Source of the DNA: CAZPXZ01 sp965219495
Lineage (GTDB): Bacteria; Pseudomonadota; Alphaproteobacteria; Rhodobacterales; CAZPXZ01
Length of the DNA stretch: 64,000 bases
Direction: 5' to 3'
NCBI GenBank assembly: GCA_965219495.1
Contig: OZ244777.1
Span: 4,340,001-4,404,000 of the forward strand
In this document: positions 26,400-35,628 of the stretch, in pieces
Layout: each line of letters opens with the position of its first letter
How positions within the stretch are numbered: position 1 is the first letter of the stretch
The notes under the pieces: generated by a model
Told to the model about the DNA's origin: nothing
What the model saw: only the letters and a program-made list of their open reading frames with translations
Database searches by the model: none
Made by a program: the position numbers and the translations under genes

Positions 26400-28797
26400 C
26401 TGGACAACTGGGAGTTGGCCGTGTATATGGCACGGCATGCTACCCCAGAATCTAATCCACCGCACCCTGAGTGATTCGGCTTGCTGCGACCGGATTGCCC
26501 AGATTCTGTCGCAAGAGACCTTTGAGAGCCGCACGGCGGCGGGTCGTCGCATTTGCGCGGAGTTCGGCTTCGTGGACAGCCGAGGCCGGTTGCAGCTGGC
26601 GGGTTGCCTGAAGGCATTGAACGCGCTGGCGGCCACTTCGGCGCGGATTGTCTTGCCGCCGCGGCAACGGCCGCCTCCTCGACCGACGCCGTGCCGGCTG
26701 GAAGGCTTGTTGGCGTCGGCGGCGCCGGTTCCGGCGCGGTTGGCGGAGGTGAAGGGCCTGGAGTTGCTGGCGGTGGCTGACCGGCCGCAGCGGCGGATTT
26801 GGAACACGATGATCGCGGATGAGCATCCGCATGGGATGACGATCTTCGCGGGGTGTCAGATGCGCTATCTTGTGGCCTCCGCCCACGGCTATCTGGGTGC
26901 GGTGGGTTTTTCGGCTTCGGCGCTTCGGCTGGCGGCGCGCGAGCGGTGGATGGGGTGGAGCGGCGAACAACGCCGGGCGCATCTCGGGCGGGTGGTTTGC
27001 ATGAGCCGCTTTCTGATCCGTCCGGGCATTGGGTGCGCGAATCTGGCCAGTCATGTGCTGGGCCGGGTGTTGCGCCGCTTGCCGCGGGACTTCGAAGAGC
27101 GCTACGGATACCGGCCCTGGCTGGTGGAGACGTTTGTTGGTCCGGAGCATGACGGCGGGTGCTTGCGGGCCGCCAATTTCCTTCGGATCGGGGAGACCGC
27201 CGGCCGGGGCCGCCAGGACCGCAGCCACCGGCATGCAAAAGCGGTGAAATCGGTCTACATGTATGCGTTGCGGTCGGACTGGCGGCGCCGGCTGGGGGTT
27301 CCGGATGTCGACCCGGCGCCGAGCCTGGAGCCGGGCGCGGGACTGGATAGCGAGGTCTGGGCCGGGAACGAGTTTGGAGGCGCGGCTTTGGGAGACAAGA
27401 GATTATCGGCCCGCCTGGTCAAGAGCGCCGGGTTGCTGGCGGCGTATCCGGGGCGGGCGATCAACGGCAACACACAGAGCGATGCGGCGGCGGTGGACGG
27501 GTACTACCGGTTTATCGAACAACCGGCGGACTCGGAGGTGACGGTTTCGAACATTCTGGCGCCGCACCGGGCGCGCAGCATTCAGCGGATGCGCAGCCAG
27601 GACACCGTGCTTTGCATTCAGGATGGCTCCGACCTGAACTTCGCCACCCGTCCGAACTGCGAGGGTCTCGGCATTATCGGACGCAACCAGACGGCGTCGA
27701 AGACTTTGGGTCTGCACCTGCACCTGACGCTGGCGGTGAACGCGCAGGGGCTTCCCCTGGGGGTGCTGCGTTGCGCGATGGACGCGCCCGCTGCCGACAG
27801 CGGGAAGCGGGCGGGAAACACGCAAAGCGATTCGGCGGGCAGCAAGACGCAGCGGTGGATCGATGGCCTTCACGATATCGCGGTCGCGGCGCGCGAACTC
27901 ACCCGCAGCACGCGTGTGATCGGCGTCATGGATCGGGAAGCGGATTTTTTTCGACTGTTCGACGCACAGCGGCATCTGCGGCGTGTCGAGCTTTTGGTCC
28001 GCGCCAAACACGATCGCTGCCTGCATGCCAAGGGAAAAAAGCTGTTTGCGACGATGCGCGGCGGGGCTGCCGATGGACAGGTCGAAGTCGAGATCAAGGG
28101 ATTGACGGAACGTCCCAAATCCAGTGGCAAGAAGGCGCGCCCGGCGCGTCGCAAACGCCTTGCGGCCTGTGAACTCCGCTTCCGCAAGCTGCGCCTCCCT
28201 TCAACCTTGGCGGGGGCCGAACCGGTTGCGATGTCGGGGGTGCATATCGTCGAAACGGAACCGCCCGAAGGCGAGGACGCAGTCCAGTGGTTCCTGTTGA
28301 CCAGCCTCCCCGTCGAAGACCGCACAACGGCTGCGGCAATCGTCGAACACTACCTGCAGCGCTGGCGGATCGAGGACTTTTTCCGGGTGCTGAAATCCGG
28401 CTGCCGGGTCGAGTACCTCGCATTCCGCACTGCCGACCGGCTGCAACGCGCCATTGCCATCAACAGTGTGATCGCGTGGCGCATCATGTTGATGGCGCTT
28501 CTCGGCCGTCAGGTGCCGGAATGCGATGCCGAACTGATGTTCACGGATCACGAGTTGAGCTTTCTGCGGGATTATGCGGCGGAGGTCGGGCTGCCGCCTC
28601 CCGAACATCTTGGAGATGCCGTCCGCCTGGTGGCGAATCTCGGCGGTCATCGGGACCGGAAGCATGATCCTTCGCCAGGAAATCAGATCATGTGGCAGGG
28701 ATACGATACTCTGTCAAAAGCCACATTGGGGCACCGAATTGGCGTTGCGGGAGCGACAAGACTTGCCATGGCGAACTCTGAATGAGACGTTGTCCAG
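26400..28797 (+). mobile_element. IS with DruA-Tn5-type transposase (copy 1)
   Basis: The element is bounded by the inverted repeat CTGGACAAC (26400-26408) and GTTGTCCAG (28789-28797) and encodes one gene. No exact target duplication flanks it (AATAATT on the left, AATAGTT on the right), so a deletion or rearrangement may have followed insertion. It lies between the translation-factor-like gene and the HEPN gene, whose stop codon is eight bases from the IS end. Confidence 0.7.
26437..28785 (+). CDS. DruA (DUF4338)-Tn5/IS4-type transposase fusion
   Basis: The 782-residue protein has two parts. Residues about 90-285 are a DUF4338/DruA domain: QMRYLVASAHGYLGAVGFSA, RWMGWSGEQRRAHLGRVVCM, SRFLIRPGIGCANLASHVLG, WLVETFVGPEHDGGCLRAAN. 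Residues about 320-780 are a Tn5-like transposase with a DNA-binding segment (GAALGDKRLSARLVKSAGLL) and the DDE residues in CIQDGSDLNFA, GVMDREADF and the YREK box YLQRWRIEDFFRVLKSG. DruA is the namesake protein of the Druantia defence system; its role in transposition is unknown. The frame is intact and all catalytic residues are present. Confidence 0.85.
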   Translation: MLPQNLIHRTLSDSACCDRIAQILSQETFESRTAAGRRICAEFGFVDSRGRLQLAGCLKALNALAATSARIVLPPRQRPPPRPTPCRLEGLLASAAPVPARLAEVKGLELLAVADRPQRRIWNTMIADEHPHGMTIFAGCQMRYLVASAHGYLGAVGFSASALRLAARERWMGWSGEQRRAHLGRVVCMSRFLIRPGIGCANLASHVLGRVLRRLPRDFEERYGYRPWLVETFVGPEHDGGCLRAANFLRIGETAGRGRQDRSHRHAKAVKSVYMYALRSDWRRRLGVPDVDPAPSLEPGAGLDSEVWAGNEFGGAALGDKRLSARLVKSAGLLAAYPGRAINGNTQSDAAAVDGYYRFIEQPADSEVTVSNILAPHRARSIQRMRSQDTVLCIQDGSDLNFATRPNCEGLGIIGRNQTASKTLGLHLHLTLAVNAQGLPLGVLRCAMDAPAADSGKRAGNTQSDSAGSKTQRWIDGLHDIAVAARELTRSTRVIGVMDREADFFRLFDAQRHLRRVELLVRAKHDRCLHAKGKKLFATMRGGAADGQVEVEIKGLTERPKSSGKKARPARRKRLAACELRFRKLRLPSTLAGAEPVAMSGVHIVETEPPEGEDAVQWFLLTSLPVEDRTTAAAIVEHYLQRWRIEDFFRVLKSGCRVEYLAFRTADRLQRAIAINSVIAWRIMLMALLGRQVPECDAELMFTDHELSFLRDYAAEVGLPPPEHLGDAVRLVANLGGHRDRKHDPSPGNQIMWQGYDTLSKATLGHRIGVAGATRLAMANSE

Positions 28798-28805
28798 GAA
28801 TAGTT

Positions 28806-29561
28806 CTAGCTACTCGGTAGGCCTAGCTTGGCCGCCCGCTCCCGGACGATCGCGTTTTCCTCTATGGACACAAGATTGACCACACCGTGGGCGATATCGT
28901 TCCGTAGACGCACCAACTCATCGACGTGATCTAGCGCACCTTCCACCTCATTATCGTTCATTTCCTTCGCCAATGGGCCGCCGGCCCCGGTCAGGAAGGC
29001 ATCGTACGCCGGCGCGTACAACACGCGCCGCGCAGATATATGCAACCCCAGGCTGCAGATGATATCGCGAATACGCTTCAGGTTCATGTTGGACGAGCGA
29101 ACCAGGAACGCGCGTGCATTCAGTCCGTAGCGCTCGTTGCCGCTCAAGCAGTCATGCAAGACCGCCACCACACTGGAGATATCTTCTGTCTCGCGGACTT
29201 TGCCGTCCTTCAATAGCGCCAAATAGTCAATGGTCAGGCGTGTATGCCGGTCGCGAAGCCCCTGGGGAAGCTCCCGAAACTCCGAATGCAAACTCACCAT
29301 TTCTTCTACGTACTCCTCCACGGATTCCTCGACAAATCGTTCGAGCGCGCCATACAGGACAATAACCGCAGACACGTAGTTCTGCCGTCTGGTTATCGTG
29401 CTGTTGTTCCGTATCACGTCTATCGTGTCATCCAGACCTGTGCCATCGACGCTCGCACCGGACAGTATTGCCGCAACAAGCTCCTCTCTGGCATCTGACG
29501 CGTCCAAGAATTGGACAAGCTTGCCAATTTCAGCCTTGAACGAAATCAGGGCATTACGCAT
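28806..29561 (-). CDS. HEPN-like protein of the MAE_28990/MAE_18760 type
   Basis: The 251-residue protein contains YVSAVIVLYGALERFVEESV near residue 65 and a C-terminal ELVRLRNDIAHGVV. The latter is the R-x4-6-H (RNDIAH) motif of HEPN ribonucleases. The whole resembles the MAE_28990-type HEPN family. It is the last gene of a four-gene minus-strand operon, three bases after the DUF262 gene. Its stop lies eight bases from the end of an IS, so the natural C-terminus could have been altered. HEPN proteins in such settings usually cut RNA as effectors. Confidence 0.7.
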   Translation of the reverse strand: MRNALISFKAEIGKLVQFLDASDAREELVAAILSGASVDGTGLDDTIDVIRNNSTITRRQNYVSAVIVLYGALERFVEESVEEYVEEMVSLHSEFRELPQGLRDRHTRLTIDYLALLKDGKVRETEDISSVVAVLHDCLSGNERYGLNARAFLVRSSNMNLKRIRDIICSLGLHISARRVLYAPAYDAFLTGAGGPLAKEMNDNEVEGALDHVDELVRLRNDIAHGVVNLVSIEENAIVRERAAKLGLPSS

Positions 29562-29563
29562 GC

Positions 29564-30799
29564 CTAGCAGTAGATTTGAAGGAAGGCCCGGTACCGCTCT
29601 TCCCGCTGCTGAAGAGCGGAAGGGTTGACATTGCGTCCCTCGAAAGTGTCGTACTCCGCTCGATAGAGTTCCTCGATATCGCTCCGGATTCTGTCCGCCT
29701 GTCCGGTCAACGCCTCGCGCCGGGGTAACATCTCGCTAAGCACGAGCATGAGCGGGTCGTAGACCGTTGTTGTCGGACTTTCTCTCCAGGACCAGTAATC
29801 GTTGCCGCCGCGTGCTCGCTTGCGAAACAGGAAGAAACTGCGGTACCCGAACAGTTCCTCGGCGAACTCGATTGTACCGGCGAACAGGTCGCCGATGCTG
29901 TCGAATGTCGCTCGCGGAAAGAAGTTGCCCTTGCGCAAATAGCGGTCCAGATACGCCCCAAGCGACTCGCCCGAACGATGCAGACGATGCTTCTGGCGAT
30001 ATGCGAAGAACCGCAAAACTAGCTCCACATCGGTCATCTTCCGGAAGTCCTCATTTGCGATCCGCTCTTCAGACGGCAACACGCCCTCCAGCTCTTCGCT
30101 TTCCGGCTCCGTGATGCCCCACAACCGACAAAGCGCGGGATGCTTCGAGAGGCGGATGCAAAGCTGGTTCATTGGTCCGTCAAAAAGCGCGTTGCGGGAT
30201 TCCTGCGGAGAAAGCCGGACTCCACCGCTGTTGATCCGCTCGAACACGAGCTGCTTCAGGCGCAACGCATCTTCCTCGCTATGCGCCGTTTCTTTCAGGA
30301 GAATGACGGAGGAGAGATAACGCCGGTCGATGCCTTCCCTGACCTTGGAAGGCAACGCCTCATAGGTACGACCGTTTAGCTCCTGCCACTCGACAAGCCC
30401 CGTTAGCGCAAACCTATTTCGATAGAATTCATGAATGGCGGTCAAGCGTTGCAGGCCGTCCATCACTTCGTATTTCGAGTAATCGTATTCGTACAGAAAG
30501 ATTGGCGGAATTGGCACGTTCATAATCAGCGATTCGATCAGCCTGGACTTGCGGACATCGTCCCATCTGTGCCGACGCTGATACTCCGGTGAGATTGTAT
30601 AAGACTCATCTTCGACAATACTCGCAATCGAGTTTATGGGATACCGCGCCTGCTCCGTAACAATACGTACCTCACCCTTGACGTATTTCGAATTAATGTC
30701 GCTATCGAACAGGTCTGAGCTCAGGGCGTCTCGAGTCGGCGCATCTTCGATATATTCATCGGGCAAAAGATGTGCGTTCCGCGCCGAGTCATTAGCCAT
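29564..30799 (-). CDS. DUF262 (GmrSD N-domain-like) protein
   Basis: The 411-residue product has the DUF262 ParB/Srx-like core: ISPEYQRRHRWDDVRKSRLI, MNVPIPPIFLYEYD, then EVMDGLQRLTAIHEFYRNRF (the DGQQR-type motif), and FERINSGGVRLSPQESRNAL. DUF262 hydrolyses NTPs or nicks DNA in GmrSD and related type IV restriction and BrxU systems. The C-terminal His-Me nuclease (DUF1524) of GmrSD is not seen. Start ATG 30799 has GGAGGCGGAG upstream and overlaps the previous gene by eight bases. Confidence 0.8.
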   Translation of the reverse strand: MANDSARNAHLLPDEYIEDAPTRDALSSDLFDSDINSKYVKGEVRIVTEQARYPINSIASIVEDESYTISPEYQRRHRWDDVRKSRLIESLIMNVPIPPIFLYEYDYSKYEVMDGLQRLTAIHEFYRNRFALTGLVEWQELNGRTYEALPSKVREGIDRRYLSSVILLKETAHSEEDALRLKQLVFERINSGGVRLSPQESRNALFDGPMNQLCIRLSKHPALCRLWGITEPESEELEGVLPSEERIANEDFRKMTDVELVLRFFAYRQKHRLHRSGESLGAYLDRYLRKGNFFPRATFDSIGDLFAGTIEFAEELFGYRSFFLFRKRARGGNDYWSWRESPTTTVYDPLMLVLSEMLPRREALTGQADRIRSDIEELYRAEYDTFEGRNVNPSALQQREERYRAFLQIYC

Positions 30800-31610
30800 C
30801 GTCTCCGCCTCCGTCATCCTCCCCGTCGAAAAGACTGCGATCCGCTTTCTCTGCCTTTTCCCGGGAACGCTCGCGCAGCCTCACAGATCCGGGCGGATCG
30901 CCTAGCAGCCGGTACGCCCTGAACACATGCTCGGTACCAGCATTGGGGTTGCGGACTCGCTTTGTCTTGAGTTCGCTGGTCCTAAGATCGAAGTCATACG
31001 CGACCACCACGTGCTTGACCTCGCGTCTGGTCAGGCTTTCGATAGCAATCAGGTCTTCATCCACGGCCGTGCCAACCGGAAGGATCAGCGTGCAATGATG
31101 CGCAGTACCCTCCGCCAGAGCGAACGGGGTCGGTGCCACATACATCTTTCGATCCCGCACCAATATGTCACCGTAGCTTCCAAAACCACGAAAGCTCCTG
31201 TTCTTGTGAACATACTCGTTATCCGCATTCAGGAAACTGCCATGACAGACGACCAGGTCGAGAACCGGATACCGATTGCCGTCGGGCTTTTTAGGATAGC
31301 GACCGAAGACATAGTAGACTTGGCGTCCGTTACGCTCGCCGCAGGGAACCTGACTGTTGCAGTCGTAGTCGGCGTCCCGTCCCGGATAGGCAAGTCCCTT
31401 CAGCTCATAGCCTTCGGTGTGACGCACCAGCCGGAAGTCAGGATATGTACTGCGCCCCGGTTCATCGTAGTTCTCGCCGATATCGTCAAGGCGTGCCTTG
31501 AACCAGTTCTGAAAATGAAACTCCTTGTCGTTGCGATCCGTTCGCTCGACAAGGACTCCCCCGCGGATAGCGGACACGCATTCCCGGAAAACGGCACAGA
31601 CCAGACTCAC
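30792..31610 (-). CDS. Putative restriction endonuclease of PD-(D/E)XK type
   Basis: The start is a GTG at 31610 overlapping the methylase stop (GTGA), giving a 272-residue protein. Near residue 50, TYPDFRLVRHTEGYELKGLA reads as a PD-x(n)-ExK nuclease centre (PD, then E-L-K). Further on, KPDGNRYPVLDLVVCHG and KMYVAPTPFALAEGTAHH fit a type II enzyme fold, but I cannot name a closest relative. The immediate coupling to a DNA methylase supports a restriction role. The longer frame upstream of 31610 lies inside the methylase gene and is rejected. Confidence 0.65.
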   Translation of the reverse strand: MSLVCAVFRECVSAIRGGVLVERTDRNDKEFHFQNWFKARLDDIGENYDEPGRSTYPDFRLVRHTEGYELKGLAYPGRDADYDCNSQVPCGERNGRQVYYVFGRYPKKPDGNRYPVLDLVVCHGSFLNADNEYVHKNRSFRGFGSYGDILVRDRKMYVAPTPFALAEGTAHHCTLILPVGTAVDEDLIAIESLTRREVKHVVVAYDFDLRTSELKTKRVRNPNAGTEHVFRAYRLLGDPPGSVRLRERSREKAEKADRSLFDGEDDGGGDDG

Positions 31611-33808
31611 CCCTTCGCTCCCTCGGTCTCCCTGCTGCGTGGAAAATGCATACTCTCGATTGCCGCCTCGATCTCGGCTTCTCCAGCCTCCAGAACCGAC
31701 AGCGCCGCCTCCAAACCTTGCAATAGAGACAGATATCGAATCAATTGTGCCATGAGGATAACTCGAATGTCGTTGCGGCTCAGCATTCGACCACGCTTTC
31801 TGAGGCGCTCCACCTGTCCGGATGCGATGGGGAGAATGGTGTTCCACAAATCGCCGTTCCGTTCGCGCAAAACCAGGCATGAGCGTTTGCGACACACCAA
31901 GATGATGTCCAGATCGATAGGTTCCCTGGCCTGAAACTTCGGCATCGCCACCGACATCTCGGCCTTGATGGGATGAGCAGCCGTTATGCCGAATCCCGCC
32001 TCCATGAGCGCATGGAGCACGGAACGCCAGCCCTCGCTGCGCGAGTGGTGATAGGTAAACGCGAGCACCCCGTCATCGGCCAGCACGCGATGCGCCTCGG
32101 TCCAGACCCCCGATAGCCGGCCGGTAAACGCTCGCACATCGGAATTTTGCACCTCCGACTCGACACGCGTCGTGTGCGAATGCCTAGTGCCGTCCTCTCC
32201 CAGAATATGACGCTGCCAGACATGGAAGAAGTCGGCGAGCTGCGAATAGTGGACGTTGTCGAAAAACGGCGGGTCGCTGACCACGGCGTCCACGGAACCG
32301 TCCGCAAGATCGGTTCGACTGGAATCCCCGCAGGACAGATAGACGGCCTGACCCCGCTCGAAGTCCGCAAAATCCGCAGCCGCATCGAACCCGAGTTGCT
32401 CTGACAGCCCGTAAACCTTTTCCGATGCCCTGCGACCCCGCCCCTCTACTAGCCGCAACTCAAACGGATTGTCGGCATAGTCCAGGGCCCGACAGATGCG
32501 CCCCTTGAACATGGTCATGAAGGATCCCGAACTCTTGGGCGTCCCCCAGGGATTTGCCTCTAGCGGCACTCGTTCGGGTTTGAGGATATGGTGGGCAAAC
32601 ATGTGGCGCACTGCGCCCGTACCTTCGCCCTTGTAGGATGCGAACATGTTGTTGAATTCAAGCGCGCCGGAAAACAGGCAGGTAAACAGCTCCCTTAGAA
32701 CCGGATCGTTCAGTTTGCCAATTCGCTCGGCAAGAATCGCCAGACACAGCAATTGCCGTTCGTTGAACATCTCGTGCCAGTAGTGGTAATTGTACCCGAG
32801 CGCCTGGTTTGTGTTGTACCCGGGCTCGATCGGCACCACCGGGTACGCGTCGGCCTTTCCGGCCAACGCCTCCGCCGCTCGATCATAGAGTTCCCGGTCC
32901 GCATCATTTGCTGCCAGGTATTGCTTCGTTCCATCCGGCAATAGGACAAGCTTGGCGTAGAGACGGTGTGCGGGCGGCGTATTTTTCTCTCGAATCGCCT
33001 CGGCAATCCGGAAATCGTGCGAACAATCCCGACAGGTCGCTTTCTTCCCCCGTGCCGAGCCCTCCTGCGGGTCGAATTCCTGCGCGCAACGTGAGCACAT
33101 TGCTGTCTGTGCCTCGTAGTTGACCGCATTTACCTCGCCGCAGGACGGGCAGACGGCCTGGCATACAGGCTGTCGCTTCGCATAGGCGTGGCGCGCAAAA
33201 ATTCTCGACGGGAACATATCTACGGTGGCGGCGCAGTTTGGACAGTCGACCTGCTTGACCCAAAAATAATAGAGCACTTCCGCCTGCGTGCCGTCATCCA
33301 TCTCCGCCTTGTAGTAAGCCTTGATGGTTTCCGCCACATCGCGCCGAATGTCCTCGAACGATTCCAGGACGGCACTGCGATCGTGCTTGGCTAGTGCATT
33401 CCGGACAAGGAAATACGCTACCGGGTTAATGTCGCGGCCGATCGCCCGAGCACCGAGCTTGAGCGCTTCGCCAACGGTCGTGCCGCTACCCATGAAAGGA
33501 TCGAAGATCACTCTTTCCCTCAGCCGCACTGGCCGATAGAAGGCATCGAGCACATTTGTACCGGATGGCGAAAGCGCGCCCAATACAATTGCCCGGAAGA
33601 CCGTTCCGAGTCGCTGCGCCCACCACTTGTGAATATGATAGATCGGTCGGTTGATTTCCTTGCGCCAGCTCTCGACCGCAGCAATTTCGCTTATCGTCTC
33701 GAAGGGAAAGTCGTCATCTTCCAGCGCGCACGTTCCACTAAACGGCAAGACCATGTCTCTGCCGGCACAAGCGGAACCAAGGTCGAGTTGTCCCTGAACC
33801 TGAGTCAT
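31607..33808 (-). CDS. Adenine-specific DNA methylase with internal zinc ribbons (COG1743/DUF1156-like)
   Basis: The 733-residue protein has an AdoMet site FDPFMGSGTTVGEALKLGA (about 110-128) and a catalytic motif SDPPFFDNVHYSQL (about 525). Between them is an insert with two or three CxxC pairs (CPNCAATVD, CPSCGEVNA, CSRCAQEF, CRDCSHDF) that should bind zinc. IHKWWAQRLGTVFRAIVLGA near residue 60 is typical of this large family. ATG 33808 is chosen; a GTG at 33823 is possible. It heads the operon methylase, nuclease, DUF262, HEPN, with overlaps at the first two joints and a 2-bp gap at the last. The methylase probably marks self DNA. Confidence 0.82.
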   Translation of the reverse strand: MTQVQGQLDLGSACAGRDMVLPFSGTCALEDDDFPFETISEIAAVESWRKEINRPIYHIHKWWAQRLGTVFRAIVLGALSPSGTNVLDAFYRPVRLRERVIFDPFMGSGTTVGEALKLGARAIGRDINPVAYFLVRNALAKHDRSAVLESFEDIRRDVAETIKAYYKAEMDDGTQAEVLYYFWVKQVDCPNCAATVDMFPSRIFARHAYAKRQPVCQAVCPSCGEVNAVNYEAQTAMCSRCAQEFDPQEGSARGKKATCRDCSHDFRIAEAIREKNTPPAHRLYAKLVLLPDGTKQYLAANDADRELYDRAAEALAGKADAYPVVPIEPGYNTNQALGYNYHYWHEMFNERQLLCLAILAERIGKLNDPVLRELFTCLFSGALEFNNMFASYKGEGTGAVRHMFAHHILKPERVPLEANPWGTPKSSGSFMTMFKGRICRALDYADNPFELRLVEGRGRRASEKVYGLSEQLGFDAAADFADFERGQAVYLSCGDSSRTDLADGSVDAVVSDPPFFDNVHYSQLADFFHVWQRHILGEDGTRHSHTTRVESEVQNSDVRAFTGRLSGVWTEAHRVLADDGVLAFTYHHSRSEGWRSVLHALMEAGFGITAAHPIKAEMSVAMPKFQAREPIDLDIILVCRKRSCLVLRERNGDLWNTILPIASGQVERLRKRGRMLSRNDIRVILMAQLIRYLSLLQGLEAALSVLEAGEAEIEAAIESMHFPRSRETEGAKG

Positions 33809-34162
33809 GCTGGCCGCCGGCACCCTCCACAGGCAAGTCCCCCCCGGGGGCTCGCATGATCAAACGGAATCGTCAACCTGAACAATGCTCGCCGCATGGC
33901 GCCGCACATTCTACGCTACCCTTGAATTCAACATGACCAGTTCTTCTGGCCATGCATCTATCTCCGTCCTGCAACAGGATGGTCGACCAAGCTGGCGCGG
34001 TTTCGCGCCCAACTTCGTTCTTCCGTCCTCTGATCTGCTCTATTGATCCAGAGAACGCATTGCTTACATCAATCCACCTGGTACCAACGCGGTGCGTCGA
34101 TTTGCACACTTCAAACGACCACATACTGACAACCTTTCCCACAATTGGCTCCCTCCGTGAGC
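33809..34162. other. Intergenic region, no gene seen
   Basis: About 350 bp between the methylase start and the end of the ParA partner gene. It should contain the methylase promoter. The only frame (minus, 34142-33873) has no similarity and no ribosome site. Confidence 0.4.
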
Positions 34163-34681
34163 TTAGGATGACCTTGTAGTTCCCCCACGTCGCGCCTCTT
34201 GCGAAATAGCACCAATGGATTTTTCGTGATCCACGGCTGCCCGTATTATCTCTATTACGCTCTCTCGATTGCTGCGTGCCAGTCTAGATGCGGAAATCTT
34301 GAACCGTTCAACTCCTAACTCGATCAATTGAACCTTCCCCAACTCCGGGCTCAACAGCAGCTCCTCCACATCAGCGTGCGAAAGCTGATCAAGATTGGGC
34401 GGGAGCACCGGCTTATCGACACGAAAGCTACGACTTACCTCCTGCGGCATTATCCCCTCGACAAAGATCTCTGGAAGCTGAGAAACAGGCCGGTTAGCGT
34501 GAGATCTCAATCCTTTCGCCAACTTCTTTAGTACGTCACTTAACTCCATATTTCCGGTCTTACTATCAGCCTGTAGTCTGGCCAACGCCGACAAATACTT
34601 CACCAAATCCCCAATTCGCAAGCCTTGGTTCTTATCTTCCTCGCGTCGCGTTACATCTTCCTTCCCTATAGTATCCTTCAT
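34163..34681 (-). CDS. Partner protein of a ParA-like ATPase, unknown function
   Basis: The 172-residue protein is highly charged and mostly helical (EDVTRREEDKNQGLRIGDLV, YLSALARLQADSKTGNMELS, ESVIEIIRAAVDHEKSIG). It overlaps the ParA-like gene by four bases (ATGA), an arrangement seen for ParB-like or cargo-adaptor partners. No ParB helix-turn-helix or CTPase motif is visible. The low GC content matches that of the ATPase gene. Confidence 0.65.
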   Translation of the reverse strand: MKDTIGKEDVTRREEDKNQGLRIGDLVKYLSALARLQADSKTGNMELSDVLKKLAKGLRSHANRPVSQLPEIFVEGIMPQEVSRSFRVDKPVLPPNLDQLSHADVEELLLSPELGKVQLIELGVERFKISASRLARSNRESVIEIIRAAVDHEKSIGAISQEARRGGTTRSS

Positions 34682-35628
34682 AACGCATCGACCCTTTGCT
34701 TTAATTCAAGAGTCAACTCTTGAAATTGTTGATGAAGCCCTCGCCCTCCAACGTTTTGAGTTCTGCTTCTATCATATACCGGCACACCCTCAGATAAAGC
34801 TTGAGACAACCCTGTTCCTTGTACGATGTAAGGTTCCACAAGATCATCACCCCAATACCTCTCCAAGGAGGCCAAATGCTGCGTATGGTCGTTTGTGTAT
34901 CCTGATTCAGCTCTACCAGAGGTTTGGATCCTGGTAATTACTAGCCCCACCAACGCTGTAGCAGGAACGTGCGCATTCCTATGCTCTCCCATTGCCGACA
35001 GGGCGTTCAACCGGTCATCAATCCCTGTACGAATCATCTCGTGCAAATGCGGCGCGCCTCGTTCCATCACTGCTTCCGGTACGACTGGGATTACATATCC
35101 ATGACTAGCCGCTATTGCATTTTGCGATACTATTTTTGTGGCGGGTGGACAATCAAAAATTATATAATCGTACGCCGAATCAAGGTTGTTCTCTTCAATC
35201 CATCGGCAAATTAGGGTTCTCTTGTTCCATTCCGAATGGATTGCATTGCCATGATGAGACGCTGTCAATTCGATCTCTATATTGTCAAGTTCTAACCCGG
35301 AAGGTACTATATCCAAGGAGCGATATTGGTTCCGCCAACCCACCCTGCCTTCCATGGGATTACTGACGATTATTTCTTCACCAGGTAGATTTTGTGATTG
35401 ACCTACAAATGGTCGAAACACTTCACCAATGCTTTTTTGTTCTTGAATAGCAGTTTCCCACCCCTGGGCCCCTAAACAAACAATTGAGAGACTGCTTTGG
35501 TGATCCATATCAATCAACAATACTCGTTGATGATCATGAAATCGAGCCAAACCGGTTGCCAAATGAAATGATAACGTCGTTTTCCCTACACCGCCTTTAA
35601 AGTTAATAATGCTAATTCGCTTCGCCAC
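34678..35628 (-). CDS. ParA/MinD-family ATPase
   Basis: The 316-residue protein has the deviant Walker A of the ParA family, INFKGGVGKTTLSFHLATGL (about 9-28), then VLLIDMDHQSSLS and YDYIIFDCPPATK (Walker B). GTG 35628 follows AGGAGG at a good distance. The sequence is markedly richer in AT than its surroundings, as is the partner gene, so the pair was probably acquired together. ParA-type proteins position plasmids, protein complexes or, in some islands, take part in defence. No parS-like repeat cluster was found nearby. Confidence 0.82.
   Translation of the reverse strand: MAKRISIINFKGGVGKTTLSFHLATGLARFHDHQRVLLIDMDHQSSLSIVCLGAQGWETAIQEQKSIGEVFRPFVGQSQNLPGEEIIVSNPMEGRVGWRNQYRSLDIVPSGLELDNIEIELTASHHGNAIHSEWNKRTLICRWIEENNLDSAYDYIIFDCPPATKIVSQNAIAASHGYVIPVVPEAVMERGAPHLHEMIRTGIDDRLNALSAMGEHRNAHVPATALVGLVITRIQTSGRAESGYTNDHTQHLASLERYWGDDLVEPYIVQGTGLSQALSEGVPVYDRSRTQNVGGRGLHQQFQELTLELKQRVDAL

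Noticed and set aside
26009..27238. 409-codon minus frame spanning the IS left end
   Set aside because: Its first two thirds are antisense to the DruA transposase; only the part from 26353 down resembles a real protein.
34895..35366. Plus-strand frames opposite the ParA gene
   Set aside because: No ribosome sites and no similarity; shadows of the ParA gene.
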